From contig UQMF01000010.1 in NCBI GenBank assembly GCA_900542145.1, positions 1 to 64,000 of the forward strand: 64,000 nt of DNA, given 5' to 3'. Position 1 is the first letter of the stretch. Each line of letters starts with the position of its first letter. The DNA comes from an uncultured Oscillospiraceae bacterium. GTDB taxonomy: Bacteria > Bacillota > Clostridia > Oscillospirales > Ruminococcaceae. Positions 53,747 to 61,196 of the stretch are shown one piece after another. The notes under the pieces were generated by a model that was given only the letters and a program-made list of their open reading frames with translations, was not told where the DNA came from and ran no database searches. The translations under genes were made by a program, and so were the position numbers.

Positions 53747-54781
53747 ATGGATCTGTTCTTAACCAAACTGTCTACATTTGGCAACAGCCTTCCCGGCGAC
53801 GTCACGCAGGGACTTATCTGGGGCATTATGGCGATCGGAGTGTTCATCACCTATAAAATCCTGGACTTCGCCGACCTGACCGTTGACGGCACCCTCGGAC
53901 TCGGCGGCGTTACCGCTGTCGTGCTCATCACCAACGGCGTTCCCGTGCCGGTGGCTATGCTCATCGCATTCCTGGCAGGGTGTGCGGCAGGGCTTGTTAC
54001 CGCGCTGCTAAACACTATGCTGGGTATCCCCGGTATTCTGGCCGGAATACTCACGCAGCTGGCTCTTTACTCCATCTACCTCGACATCAACGGCAAGGCG
54101 AACGCCCCGATAAGCGTTGATAAGTTTCCGCTGGTCATCTCCTCGAGATACGTCACCGCCGGAAACGCTCCCATCGACATAATCCGCACTGTCGGCACCG
54201 GACTGCTGTTCGTTGTTCTCATCATCGCAGCGCTGTACTGGTTCTTCGGCACGGAATACGGCATGTCTATCCGCGCGACCGGCTGCAACTCCGCGATGTC
54301 TAAGGCGGAGGGCATCAACACCAAGCGCACCACAATAATTGCGCTGGTGCTCTCCAACGGCTTTGTCGGACTTTCCGGCGCTCTGCTGGCACAGTACCAG
54401 GGATTCGCTGACGTAAACATGGGCCGCGGCGCCATCGTCATCGGTCTTGCCGCCGTTATCATCGGCATGGTGCTGGGCGAGGTGATCCTGCGCAAGCACT
54501 TCAACTTCATTGGAAAGCTTTCCTTTACCGCGATAGGCGCCATCGTCTACTTCGTGGTACTGCGTATCGTAATGCTGATCGGTCTTTCCACCGACAACAC
54601 CAAGCTGTTCTCCGCGATCATCGTTGCGCTGTTCCTGGCGGTGCCCTACCTCCAGAAGACGAGCAAGACTTCCTTCCGCAAGGCCGGGAAGCGCTCGCTT
54701 GCCGCCGTCACTGACGAAGCGGAGCACCTGGGCGCAGTCCTGGCGAATTCCGTGACAAGTCCGAAGAAGGAGGGGAAGTGA
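53747..54781 (+). CDS. ABC transporter permease (TrpY type)
   Basis: 344 residues from ATG behind CGGAGAG. About nine membrane helices of the BPD_transp_2 class: FADLTVDGTLGLGGVTAVVL, LAGCAAGLVTALLNTMLGIP, and the coupling segment MSIRATGCNSAMSKAEGIN. Pairs with the neighbouring lipoprotein and ATPase. 134 bp after the lipoprotein gene; the gap has a small CGGGG/CCCCG hairpin that may lower downstream expression. Confidence 0.88.
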   Translation: MDLFLTKLSTFGNSLPGDVTQGLIWGIMAIGVFITYKILDFADLTVDGTLGLGGVTAVVLITNGVPVPVAMLIAFLAGCAAGLVTALLNTMLGIPGILAGILTQLALYSIYLDINGKANAPISVDKFPLVISSRYVTAGNAPIDIIRTVGTGLLFVVLIIAALYWFFGTEYGMSIRATGCNSAMSKAEGINTKRTTIIALVLSNGFVGLSGALLAQYQGFADVNMGRGAIVIGLAAVIIGMVLGEVILRKHFNFIGKLSFTAIGAIVYFVVLRIVMLIGLSTDNTKLFSAIIVALFLAVPYLQKTSKTSFRKAGKRSLAAVTDEAEHLGAVLANSVTSPKKEGK

Positions 54782-54782
54782 T

Positions 54783-55586
54783 ATGCTGGAACTCGTAAAC
54801 ATCAAAAAGGCGTTCAACCCCGGCACCATCAACGAGAAGAAAGCGCTCAACGGCGTTTCCATCAAGCTCGAGGACGGTGACTTCGTGACGATAATCGGCG
54901 GCAACGGCGCCGGAAAATCCACGACGCTTAACGCGATCGCCGGCGTGTGGCCGGTGGACAGCGGCGCAATAATCATCGACGGACACAACGTCACCGGGCT
55001 TTCAGAGCACCAGCGCGCGAAGTACATCGGGCGCGTATTCCAGGACCCCATGACCGGTACTGCCGCCGACATGGAGATCCAGGAGAACCTCGCCCTGGCG
55101 GCGCGCCGCGGCAAGCCCAGACTGCTCGGCTGGGGGATCACGCGCAGGGAGCGCGAGGAATATCACGAGCTGCTCAAGACCCTCGGACTGGGACTTGAGG
55201 ACCGCATGACCTCCAAAGTGGGACTTCTCTCCGGCGGACAGCGCCAGGCGCTGACCCTGCTGATGGCGACCCTCAAGAAGCCGCAGATTCTGCTGCTCGA
55301 TGAGCATACCGCCGCCCTCGATCCCAAGACCGCCGCAAAGGTGCTCCAGCTCTCCGACGAGATAATCGCGGCGAACCACCTTACCGCGATGATGGTCACC
55401 CATAATATGGCGAATGCCATCGAGTACGGCAACCGTCTGATAATGATGAACGACGGCAGGATAATCTACGACGTGAAGGGCGAGGAGAAGAAGAACCTCA
55501 CCGTTGACGACCTCCTCCAGAAGTTCGAGGAAGCCAGCGGCTCCGCGCTCAACAACGACAGAATGCTGCTCTCCGGCAACAAGTAA
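54783..55586 (+). CDS. ABC transporter ATP-binding protein (TrpZ type)
   Basis: 267 residues. Walker A GGNGAGKSTTLNAIAG near 38-48, signature LSGGQRQALTLLMATL, Walker B ILLLDEHTAALDPKTA, H-loop MMVTHNMANAIEYG. Starts one base after the permease stop. Completes the importer. A bidirectional hairpin follows. Confidence 0.93.
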   Translation: MLELVNIKKAFNPGTINEKKALNGVSIKLEDGDFVTIIGGNGAGKSTTLNAIAGVWPVDSGAIIIDGHNVTGLSEHQRAKYIGRVFQDPMTGTAADMEIQENLALAARRGKPRLLGWGITRREREEYHELLKTLGLGLEDRMTSKVGLLSGGQRQALTLLMATLKKPQILLLDEHTAALDPKTAAKVLQLSDEIIAANHLTAMMVTHNMANAIEYGNRLIMMNDGRIIYDVKGEEKKNLTVDDLLQKFEEASGSALNNDRMLLSGNK

Positions 55587-55615
55587 GTCAGATAACGTTT
55601 TGTGTAATAAAAAAG

Positions 55616-55650
55616 AAGGGGCGGAGAATCGATCTTCGCCCCTTTTAATA
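55616..55650. terminator. Bidirectional terminator after the transporter operon
   Basis: Eleven-pair stem with one wobble, AAGGGGCGGAG (55616-55626) / CTTCGCCCCTT (55634-55644), flanked by TTTAAT on the right and AATAAAAAAG on the left. Confidence 0.85.
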
Positions 55651-55688
55651 TTATCGCCGCAGGCGGTACAATAATTCCGGATTGCCCA

Positions 55689-57062
55689 TCACCCGGTTCT
55701 CTGGGTGCCGAAGCGGATATAGTTGTATTCCCGGGAAACTGCGTCCCAGGTGGGGGCGCCGACAACTCCCGAAACGGGAAGCCCGAACAGGTCCTGGAAC
55801 ACCCGGACTGCCTCCTCGGTCTGGGGTCCGAAATACCCCGTCGCCGGGACTTCCGGAATATCCCGGTAGGTCCTGCCGATGAGGTTGAGATAGGTCTGGA
55901 ATGCCAGCACGTCGTTGTTGTTCAGCCCCGGCGTCAGGACGTAGCCCGGGTACAGCGCCGCGGTATTCCCGGCGTAGCCCTCCGGCAGTCCTTTCAGAAT
56001 ATCGTTGTAGATGTCCTGTATCGCAGTCCAGGTCGCAAAATCCACTATGCCGTCCGGGTTAAGTCCGTAGAAACGCTCAAAGGCGAGCACCTGCTGTTCC
56101 GTTTCGCTGCTGAAAACTCCGTTCGCCGGACCGGAGGGTATCTCCGGGTTGAAATAGGCTATCACATTGAGATAGTATTGCAGGTAGCTGACGAATATCC
56201 CATAATCGCCGGGGCGGAGCTGCTCCGGGAAATCCTCCTGAACCTCGAATGGGCGCAGACCCTCGGAGGTCAGCTCTGCGAGATTCTTCACCGCCACATA
56301 GATGTACTTTATCTGGTACCAGGTCGCTTTGTTGACCACGCCGGTCTGGGGCAGCCCGAAGATACCCTGGAACACACGAACGGCTTCGCTGGTGTTTTCA
56401 CGGTAGAATCCATTCGCGGGGGATATCTTCGGGATAGCCGGGTAGTTGTCCGCAATGCGGTTGAGTTCCGTCTGAATGGTGTGCACCTCGTTGCCGGAGG
56501 TGCCTATCCCGAACGGAGTCCCGGGGTAGCTGCCAATGAACGGCTCAACGGGGGCGTTCCGCACGATTTCTATGTCGCTGCCGTAGTAGTATTGCAGCAT
56601 CTCATAAGGGGTATATCCCCGGTTTGCCAGCGTGACCGTCCCCCACTGGGATAGTCCCTGACAGGTGACGGAAGTTCCGTTGCAGAACTGGGTGAACAGC
56701 GGCTCCACCGTGCCGCGCCTTACGACGTAGTTGTTGAATATTTCGTCCACGATGTTGCTGATGTTATTGAACACGTCCCTGCCATAGACGAACGCCTGGT
56801 CGTACTGGGTCGAGCTGGTTATGTCAAAGGGGTAGCCGCGGCTGCGGTACCACTCGGTGAACACACGGTTCAGCGCAAACGTCACCTGGGCGTAAACATT
56901 CGCGCGTATCGCGGCTTCCGGCCAGGTTGGGAATATCTCGCTGCTCGCCACGTTCTTGATGTAGTCCGGAAATGAGAGGGTCACGTTGTCCGCCGGAGAA
57001 TTCGGCGGCCCGAGGTGCACCGTGATGGTTTCGGGGATAGAGGGAGTTTTCAGTTCAGGCAT
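55689..57062 (-). CDS. SpoIID-like protein with three peptidoglycan-binding repeats
   Basis: 457 residues, no signal peptide. The N-terminal ~180 residues resemble the SpoIID/LytB fold: FALNRVFTEWYRSRGYPFDI, VRRGTVEPLFTQFC, and QGLSQWGTVTLANRGYTPYE followed by LQYYYG. Then come three PG_binding_1-type repeats, each ending in the pattern GYFGPQTEEAVRVFQ / GLPVSGVVGAPTWDAV. Such proteins occur in spore-forming Clostridia. It probably acts on or binds spore or cell-wall peptidoglycan. It overlaps the upstream partner gene by eight bases. Confidence 0.82.
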   Translation of the reverse strand: MPELKTPSIPETITVHLGPPNSPADNVTLSFPDYIKNVASSEIFPTWPEAAIRANVYAQVTFALNRVFTEWYRSRGYPFDITSSTQYDQAFVYGRDVFNNISNIVDEIFNNYVVRRGTVEPLFTQFCNGTSVTCQGLSQWGTVTLANRGYTPYEMLQYYYGSDIEIVRNAPVEPFIGSYPGTPFGIGTSGNEVHTIQTELNRIADNYPAIPKISPANGFYRENTSEAVRVFQGIFGLPQTGVVNKATWYQIKYIYVAVKNLAELTSEGLRPFEVQEDFPEQLRPGDYGIFVSYLQYYLNVIAYFNPEIPSGPANGVFSSETEQQVLAFERFYGLNPDGIVDFATWTAIQDIYNDILKGLPEGYAGNTAALYPGYVLTPGLNNNDVLAFQTYLNLIGRTYRDIPEVPATGYFGPQTEEAVRVFQDLFGLPVSGVVGAPTWDAVSREYNYIRFGTQRTG

Positions 57063-58170
57063 GCGGCACCTCCGTCAGGTCCGGTTCGGATTCGGTGATG
57101 GTTTCCTTTTCCGCCGTGCCGGCGGAGGGGATCAGGGCTATCCGCTGCACAGAGAGTATACCCTCAAAAATCGGCAGGGAACGCACCGACACCGGAATAA
57201 ACCCTGCGGCGGTGATATCTGCGTCGTATAGCGCGTAGGGCTGCACCGACACAGTGGGACTCAGGGAATATTCCACGGAGGGCGCAGGCATCTCCAGTAT
57301 CCGGGTCTGTCCGCTGGAATCCGTCAGCAGGTCGTAGAAGGTGTGCCGGCTTCCGCCGATGACCTTAGTCACCAGCACCCGCGCGCCCTTTACCGGCAGC
57401 GCATTCCGGGCGGTGTAGGTGCGGAAGCGCAGCGTGCCCTGCCGGGGATTCGCCTTGACGAAGTCGTCCAGGTCCGCGTATTCCGGCTCCGGTGGCGGTT
57501 CGGGGTAATTACCGTTCTCCTCCTGGACGAGCGGCTTTACGTCCTCCCGGGAGTTCACCGCTCCTGCCTGGCTCTCGAAACTGCGCCTGCCAAGCTGTTC
57601 CTCCGGGGACTGACCGCTTTCGGGGACAGTGCCAAGGCTCTCGGTCTGCGCCGGGTCGGAGGCGGTATTTTCGCCCTCCCGGCGGAATTCCGGCTGCTGC
57701 TCCTGCTCCGTTTCGTCGGTGACGGAGTTGTTCTCCGGGGAAACGTTGTCGTTGGTGAAGTCGTTCTGCGGCGCTTCATCAGTGAACTGCGGCGGCAGGC
57801 TGGAGAAGTCGTCGGGACTGAAGTCCTGACTGAAGTCCTTACTCAAGTCCTGACTGAAGTCAGTGCTATTGTCCGGTGTGGATTCCGGAGCGCTGTCGGG
57901 GGTGGATTCCGCCGGGGGGGCGCTGAAGTACTTCCCGAGTGCCTCCGCTGCGGAGCTGTCGGCGGACCAGGCTATCACCGTGGGAGTCCTCCCGGCGGCG
58001 GATTCCTCGGTGGGGGAATCCGGTACGGATGCGGCTGGCTCCTCCGGGAGCATTTCCGGGAAATCCAGCGCCGCAGCCGGTTTCGGTGCGGCGGAAGTGT
58101 GGGAATTCCCGGCTGCCGCCATAAGTTCCTGCTTGTATTTTTCGATGAGCTTCTTCATGTTGTCGTCCAT
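57055..58170 (-). CDS. Disordered linker protein with C-terminal carboxypeptidase-regulatory-like domain
   Basis: 371 residues, ATG behind AGGAGGTA. A short helix (MKKLIEKYKQELMAAAG), then ~200 low-complexity residues rich in Pro, Glu, Ser and Asp, including tandem DFSQD-type units. The last ~140 residues form a beta-sandwich-like domain (TLRFRTYTARNALPVKGARV, TDSSGQTRILEMPAPS, VSVRSLPIFEGILSVQRIAL), similar to carboxypeptidase regulatory domains. It overlaps the SpoIID-like gene, so the two act together, perhaps on the spore surface or wall. Function unknown. Confidence 0.75.
   Translation of the reverse strand: MDDNMKKLIEKYKQELMAAAGNSHTSAAPKPAAALDFPEMLPEEPAASVPDSPTEESAAGRTPTVIAWSADSSAAEALGKYFSAPPAESTPDSAPESTPDNSTDFSQDLSKDFSQDFSPDDFSSLPPQFTDEAPQNDFTNDNVSPENNSVTDETEQEQQPEFRREGENTASDPAQTESLGTVPESGQSPEEQLGRRSFESQAGAVNSREDVKPLVQEENGNYPEPPPEPEYADLDDFVKANPRQGTLRFRTYTARNALPVKGARVLVTKVIGGSRHTFYDLLTDSSGQTRILEMPAPSVEYSLSPTVSVQPYALYDADITAAGFIPVSVRSLPIFEGILSVQRIALIPSAGTAEKETITESEPDLTEVPHA
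57821..57868. repeat. Short imperfect direct repeats inside a coding region
   Basis: Four units of GACTGAAGTC or a one-to-two-base variant follow each other at about 14-15-bp steps. They encode the DFSQD/DLSKD repeats of the linker protein. Slippage could change their number. Confidence 0.6.
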
Positions 58171-58308
58171 GGCGTACCTCCTGATGATGGTTCTGAGTAA
58201 TCATATGCAGCGACGTCCGGGATAATTCCCGGGGTACCCCTGGAAAAGCAGAAAGACAGACCTTTCCCGTCGGAATACCTCTGACGTGAAATGTCTGTCA
58301 ATACACGG

Positions 58309-58337
58309 ATTATACCACACCCCGGACGTTTTGTCAA
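58309..58337 (-). promoter_or_regulatory. Sigma-A promoter of the SpoIID-like unit
   Basis: Minus strand TTGACA (58337-58332), a 17-bp spacer and TATAAT (58314-58309). A vegetative-type consensus, even though the gene products look spore-related. Confidence 0.85.
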
Positions 58338-58358
58338 TACCCCTGTGGGAATAAAAGG

Positions 58359-58387
58359 TTGACAATTCCGCCGGAATGGTATATAAT
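58359..58387 (+). promoter_or_regulatory. Sigma-A promoter of the DUF4430 genes
   Basis: TTGACA (58359-58364), a 17-bp spacer and TATAAT (58382-58387). The leader starts with an ATAAGGT / ACCTTAT hairpin and is too short for a cobalamin riboswitch. Confidence 0.85.
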
Positions 58388-58481
58388 ATATAAGGTTTTT
58401 TAAAGGCGACCTTATACAAATAAGCGGTGACGACGGCACTCCGCCGGGCGGCTGCGCAGATTTTATCGGAGGAATAAAAGA

Positions 58482-59357
58482 ATGAGAACAAGAAACATCA
58501 TATCTGCCATCGCGGCAGCAGCAGTAGCGTTCAGCGCTGTTTCCTTCAGCGTTTCCGCTGAGGAGGAGCCGGCTGGCTACATCTATTTTATGGCTGACAA
58601 GACCACCATCGGTCAGGGCTTCACCGTGGAGCCTGAGAAGGTTCCCTTCTATGAGGGCGAAACCGGACTGGAGGTCGTTGAGAGAGCCGCAGACGTGCTC
58701 ACTGATGACACTGGCTACGGCGCATACATCACTGCATTTGCTGACGCCGACCTTGAAACCGAGGTCCCCGAGGCTATCAAGGCTGTCGTTCCCGAGATGA
58801 CCGGCAGAAACACCGAGGGCTACCTCAGCGCGCTGGATTACACCGCAGAGAGCGGCTGGACATATTTCGTGAACGATGAGTACGCTCAGGTGGGTATTGG
58901 CGACTACGTTCCGGCAGACGGCGATGTTGTAGTATTCTCCTTCACCGTTTACGGCTACGGCGCTGACCTCGGCGTTGACAACTCCTCCTGGGGCGGCGCG
59001 GCTGCTCTCAAGGAAGCAACCAAGAAGGCTGGGCTGGTAAAGCTCTGCGCAGAAGCTGCTGACGCTGACGTTGACGAGTATGTATTTACCGGGGCTATGG
59101 AGGTTCTCGCACAGTACGAGGCTACACAGGAGGACATTGACAATGCCGTTGCTGGTCTTACCGCTGCGCTGAACAGCACCGCCGAAGCAGCTGCAACAGA
59201 GGACACCGCTGACAGCACAGCCGAGGTTTCCGACGACGCTTCCGCTGGTACTGACACCGAGAAGGGCTCTCCTTCCACCGGCGTTGAGGGTGCCGCAGTT
59301 GCCTTCGCAGTAGTACTGCTCGCAGGCGCTGGTATCGCTCTCAGCAAGAAGAAGTAA
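58482..59357 (+). CDS. Surface protein with DUF4430 domain and LPXTG-like tail
   Basis: 291 residues, behind CGGAGGAA. Signal peptide to ~residue 26 (VSFSVSA-EE). Residues ~30-160 form a DUF4430-like domain ending in SGWTYFVNDEYAQVGIGDYV. A helical, Ala/Asp/Thr-rich region follows, then SPSTGVEG, a hydrophobic helix and a KKK tail, a sortase-type anchor with an unusual motif. DUF4430 is related to the beta domain of the animal cobalamin carriers. Directly followed (three bases) by a larger DUF4430 protein. Confidence 0.8.
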   Translation: MRTRNIISAIAAAAVAFSAVSFSVSAEEEPAGYIYFMADKTTIGQGFTVEPEKVPFYEGETGLEVVERAADVLTDDTGYGAYITAFADADLETEVPEAIKAVVPEMTGRNTEGYLSALDYTAESGWTYFVNDEYAQVGIGDYVPADGDVVVFSFTVYGYGADLGVDNSSWGGAAALKEATKKAGLVKLCAEAADADVDEYVFTGAMEVLAQYEATQEDIDNAVAGLTAALNSTAEAAATEDTADSTAEVSDDASAGTDTEKGSPSTGVEGAAVAFAVVLLAGAGIALSKKK

Positions 59358-59360
59358 TCC

Positions 59361-61019
59361 ATGCGGCGAATAACCGGGATATTGCTGGCGGTCTGCACTG
59401 CTCTGTTCATGGCGGTGCAGACCGCTTTTTCCGCCCCGGCGGAATCCGGCTGGGAGGACAGGGCGCAGGAGTGCTTCGGCTACTTCATGCGGCAGCGCGG
59501 CGCGGAGGATTTCTGGGACGGGCTGGATTCCGGCGCCACCGACTGGGCGGCGTACTGCTACGCGCGGCTCTACGGCGCGGACGGTGCGGAGGAATACGCG
59601 CAGTCCGTTGAGCGGCATGTCGGGGAGCTTTACAGCGCCGGAGGCTTCGTGCGCCCCACGGAATACCAGCGCGCGGCGATATGCATCACCGTGACCGGAG
59701 GGAATCCGTCGCTGGCGGCGCGGCTGGGGGCGTTCGGCTGTGAGATCCTTGACAGGCAGGGATTCAACGCCTACATCTGGGCGCTCATCGCCCTTAACGT
59801 CACCGGGATACAGCCCCCGGAGGGCGCGGCGAACACCGCGGACACGCTGACGGAATACCTCATCGCGCACCAGCACGCGGACGGAAGCTTCGCGCTGATG
59901 GGGGACGGCGGAGATGTAGATATCACCGCGGCGGCGGTCTATGCCCTTGCAGGGACGGATTCCCCCGGGGCGGCGGAGGCTGCGCAGCGCGGCGCGGACT
60001 GGCTCGCCGGATTCGACAGCTACTCCACCATGGGCGTGAGGAACTGCGAAAGCACGGCGCAGGCGGTGATCGCGCTTTCCGCCGCCGGGCGCAGGGAGAG
60101 CGCGGAAAAGGCGGCGGCACAGCTGGAGGAATACCGCCGGGAGGGGGGCGGCTACGCCCATCTTCCTGACGGGGAGGTCAACCAGATGGCGACCGCCCAG
60201 ACCCTGGAGGCATTCACCGCCCTGGCTCTGGCGGAGCGCGGCGGGAGCCTTTTCGGGAAGTACTCTGGCGCTGCGGCGGAGCCTGACGGCGCAGAATCCA
60301 CGCCGGAATCTGCTGAAATCCCGACACTGACGGCGGAATCCACGGCGGAGCCCGGGATTCAGCCCGGGAATACGGCGCAGGGCGGTCTGACCGGCACGCA
60401 TATCCGTATCATCATATCCGCAGTGCTGGGCGCCGCGGCGGTCGCGTGCGGAATACTGTTTGCATTCCGCCGGAAGAAGGCGCTTATCCCTGCGGCGGCG
60501 CTGCTGGCGGCGCTTGCCGGGGGAGTGTGGCTGCTTGATATCCGCACGCCGGAGGAATACTACAGCGAATCCGGGGGAGGTCCCGTCAGGGTCACGGTGC
60601 TGGCGGAATGCTCCACCGTGCTGTCGCATATGGATATCATCGACCCTGCTGTGAATCCGCCGGAGGTCGTCCCGGAGGACGGCGTTATCATCGCCCGGTG
60701 CGAGGTTTCCCTGCCGGAGGGCGCCACGGCGTTTGACGCGCTCGCCGCCGCCGCACGGAAGCAGCGCGTCCGGGTGGACTACACCGGCAGCGCCTACGGC
60801 ACCTATGTCCGGGGGATAGGGTATGTGACCGAATTCGGCTTCGGGGAGCTGAGCGGCTGGATGTACACCGTCAACGGGAAGTTCCCGGACGTGTCCGTTT
60901 CCGACCGCGTGCTGGAATCCGGGGACGCGGTGGAATTCCGCTATACCTGCGACCTGGGCAGAGATGTAGGCGACGACTATTATGACAGAGTTGCTTCCCA
61001 GGACGCTCCCTTAGCATGA
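59361..61019 (+). CDS. Membrane protein with alpha-toroid and DUF4430 domains
   Basis: 552 residues. Signal peptide (ITGILLAVCTALFMAVQTAF). Residues ~30-300 form a helical toroid of the prenyltransferase/squalene-cyclase repeat type, with HQHADGSFALMGDGGDVDIT and STAQAVIALSAAGRRESAEK as the clearest repeats. A Thr/Glu/Pro linker, two membrane helices (~347-366, ~375-395), then a C-terminal DUF4430 domain (EFGFGELSGWMYTVNGKFPD, LESGDAVEFRYTCDLG). The toroid-plus-DUF4430 order is that of intrinsic factor and transcobalamin. Catalytic acids of cyclases are not evident. A ligand-binding surface protein is likely; cobalamin is a hypothesis. Confidence 0.75.
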   Translation: MRRITGILLAVCTALFMAVQTAFSAPAESGWEDRAQECFGYFMRQRGAEDFWDGLDSGATDWAAYCYARLYGADGAEEYAQSVERHVGELYSAGGFVRPTEYQRAAICITVTGGNPSLAARLGAFGCEILDRQGFNAYIWALIALNVTGIQPPEGAANTADTLTEYLIAHQHADGSFALMGDGGDVDITAAAVYALAGTDSPGAAEAAQRGADWLAGFDSYSTMGVRNCESTAQAVIALSAAGRRESAEKAAAQLEEYRREGGGYAHLPDGEVNQMATAQTLEAFTALALAERGGSLFGKYSGAAAEPDGAESTPESAEIPTLTAESTAEPGIQPGNTAQGGLTGTHIRIIISAVLGAAAVACGILFAFRRKKALIPAAALLAALAGGVWLLDIRTPEEYYSESGGGPVRVTVLAECSTVLSHMDIIDPAVNPPEVVPEDGVIIARCEVSLPEGATAFDALAAAARKQRVRVDYTGSAYGTYVRGIGYVTEFGFGELSGWMYTVNGKFPDVSVSDRVLESGDAVEFRYTCDLGRDVGDDYYDRVASQDAPLA

Positions 61020-61091
61020 AAATCTGTGTTTTGCACAAATATTTTGCACAAAATTTGTGGAAAGCGCATGCCTGTTTTTGTGGGCTGCTGC

Positions 61092-61120
61092 TTGCAAATC
61101 CTGTTCGAATATGGTATAAT
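61092..61120 (+). promoter_or_regulatory. Sigma-A promoter of the 12-helix membrane protein
   Basis: TTGCAA (61092-61097), a 17-bp spacer and TATAAT (61115-61120). It lies downstream of the in-frame ATG at 61125 by only a few bases, which excludes that ATG as start. Confidence 0.82.
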
Positions 61121-61196
61121 TTAAATGGACTATACAGCATGGGGCAGTGCGCCGGGGAATTATGCGGCTGCGCCATCAATTAGGAGGAATCACTTA

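Noticed and set aside
57821..57868. CRISPR-like repeat array
   Set aside because: The short units are contiguous with no unique spacers and encode a low-complexity protein segment.
58388..58481. Cobalamin riboswitch before the DUF4430 genes
   Set aside because: The leader is under 100 bases and lacks the B12 box; such switches need about 200 bases.
58155..60629. 824-codon open frame on the minus strand opposite both DUF4430 genes
   Set aside because: Long only because the GC-rich codons of the plus-strand genes avoid stops in this frame. Composition is Arg/Gly-rich without domains, and it crosses two promoters and three gene boundaries.
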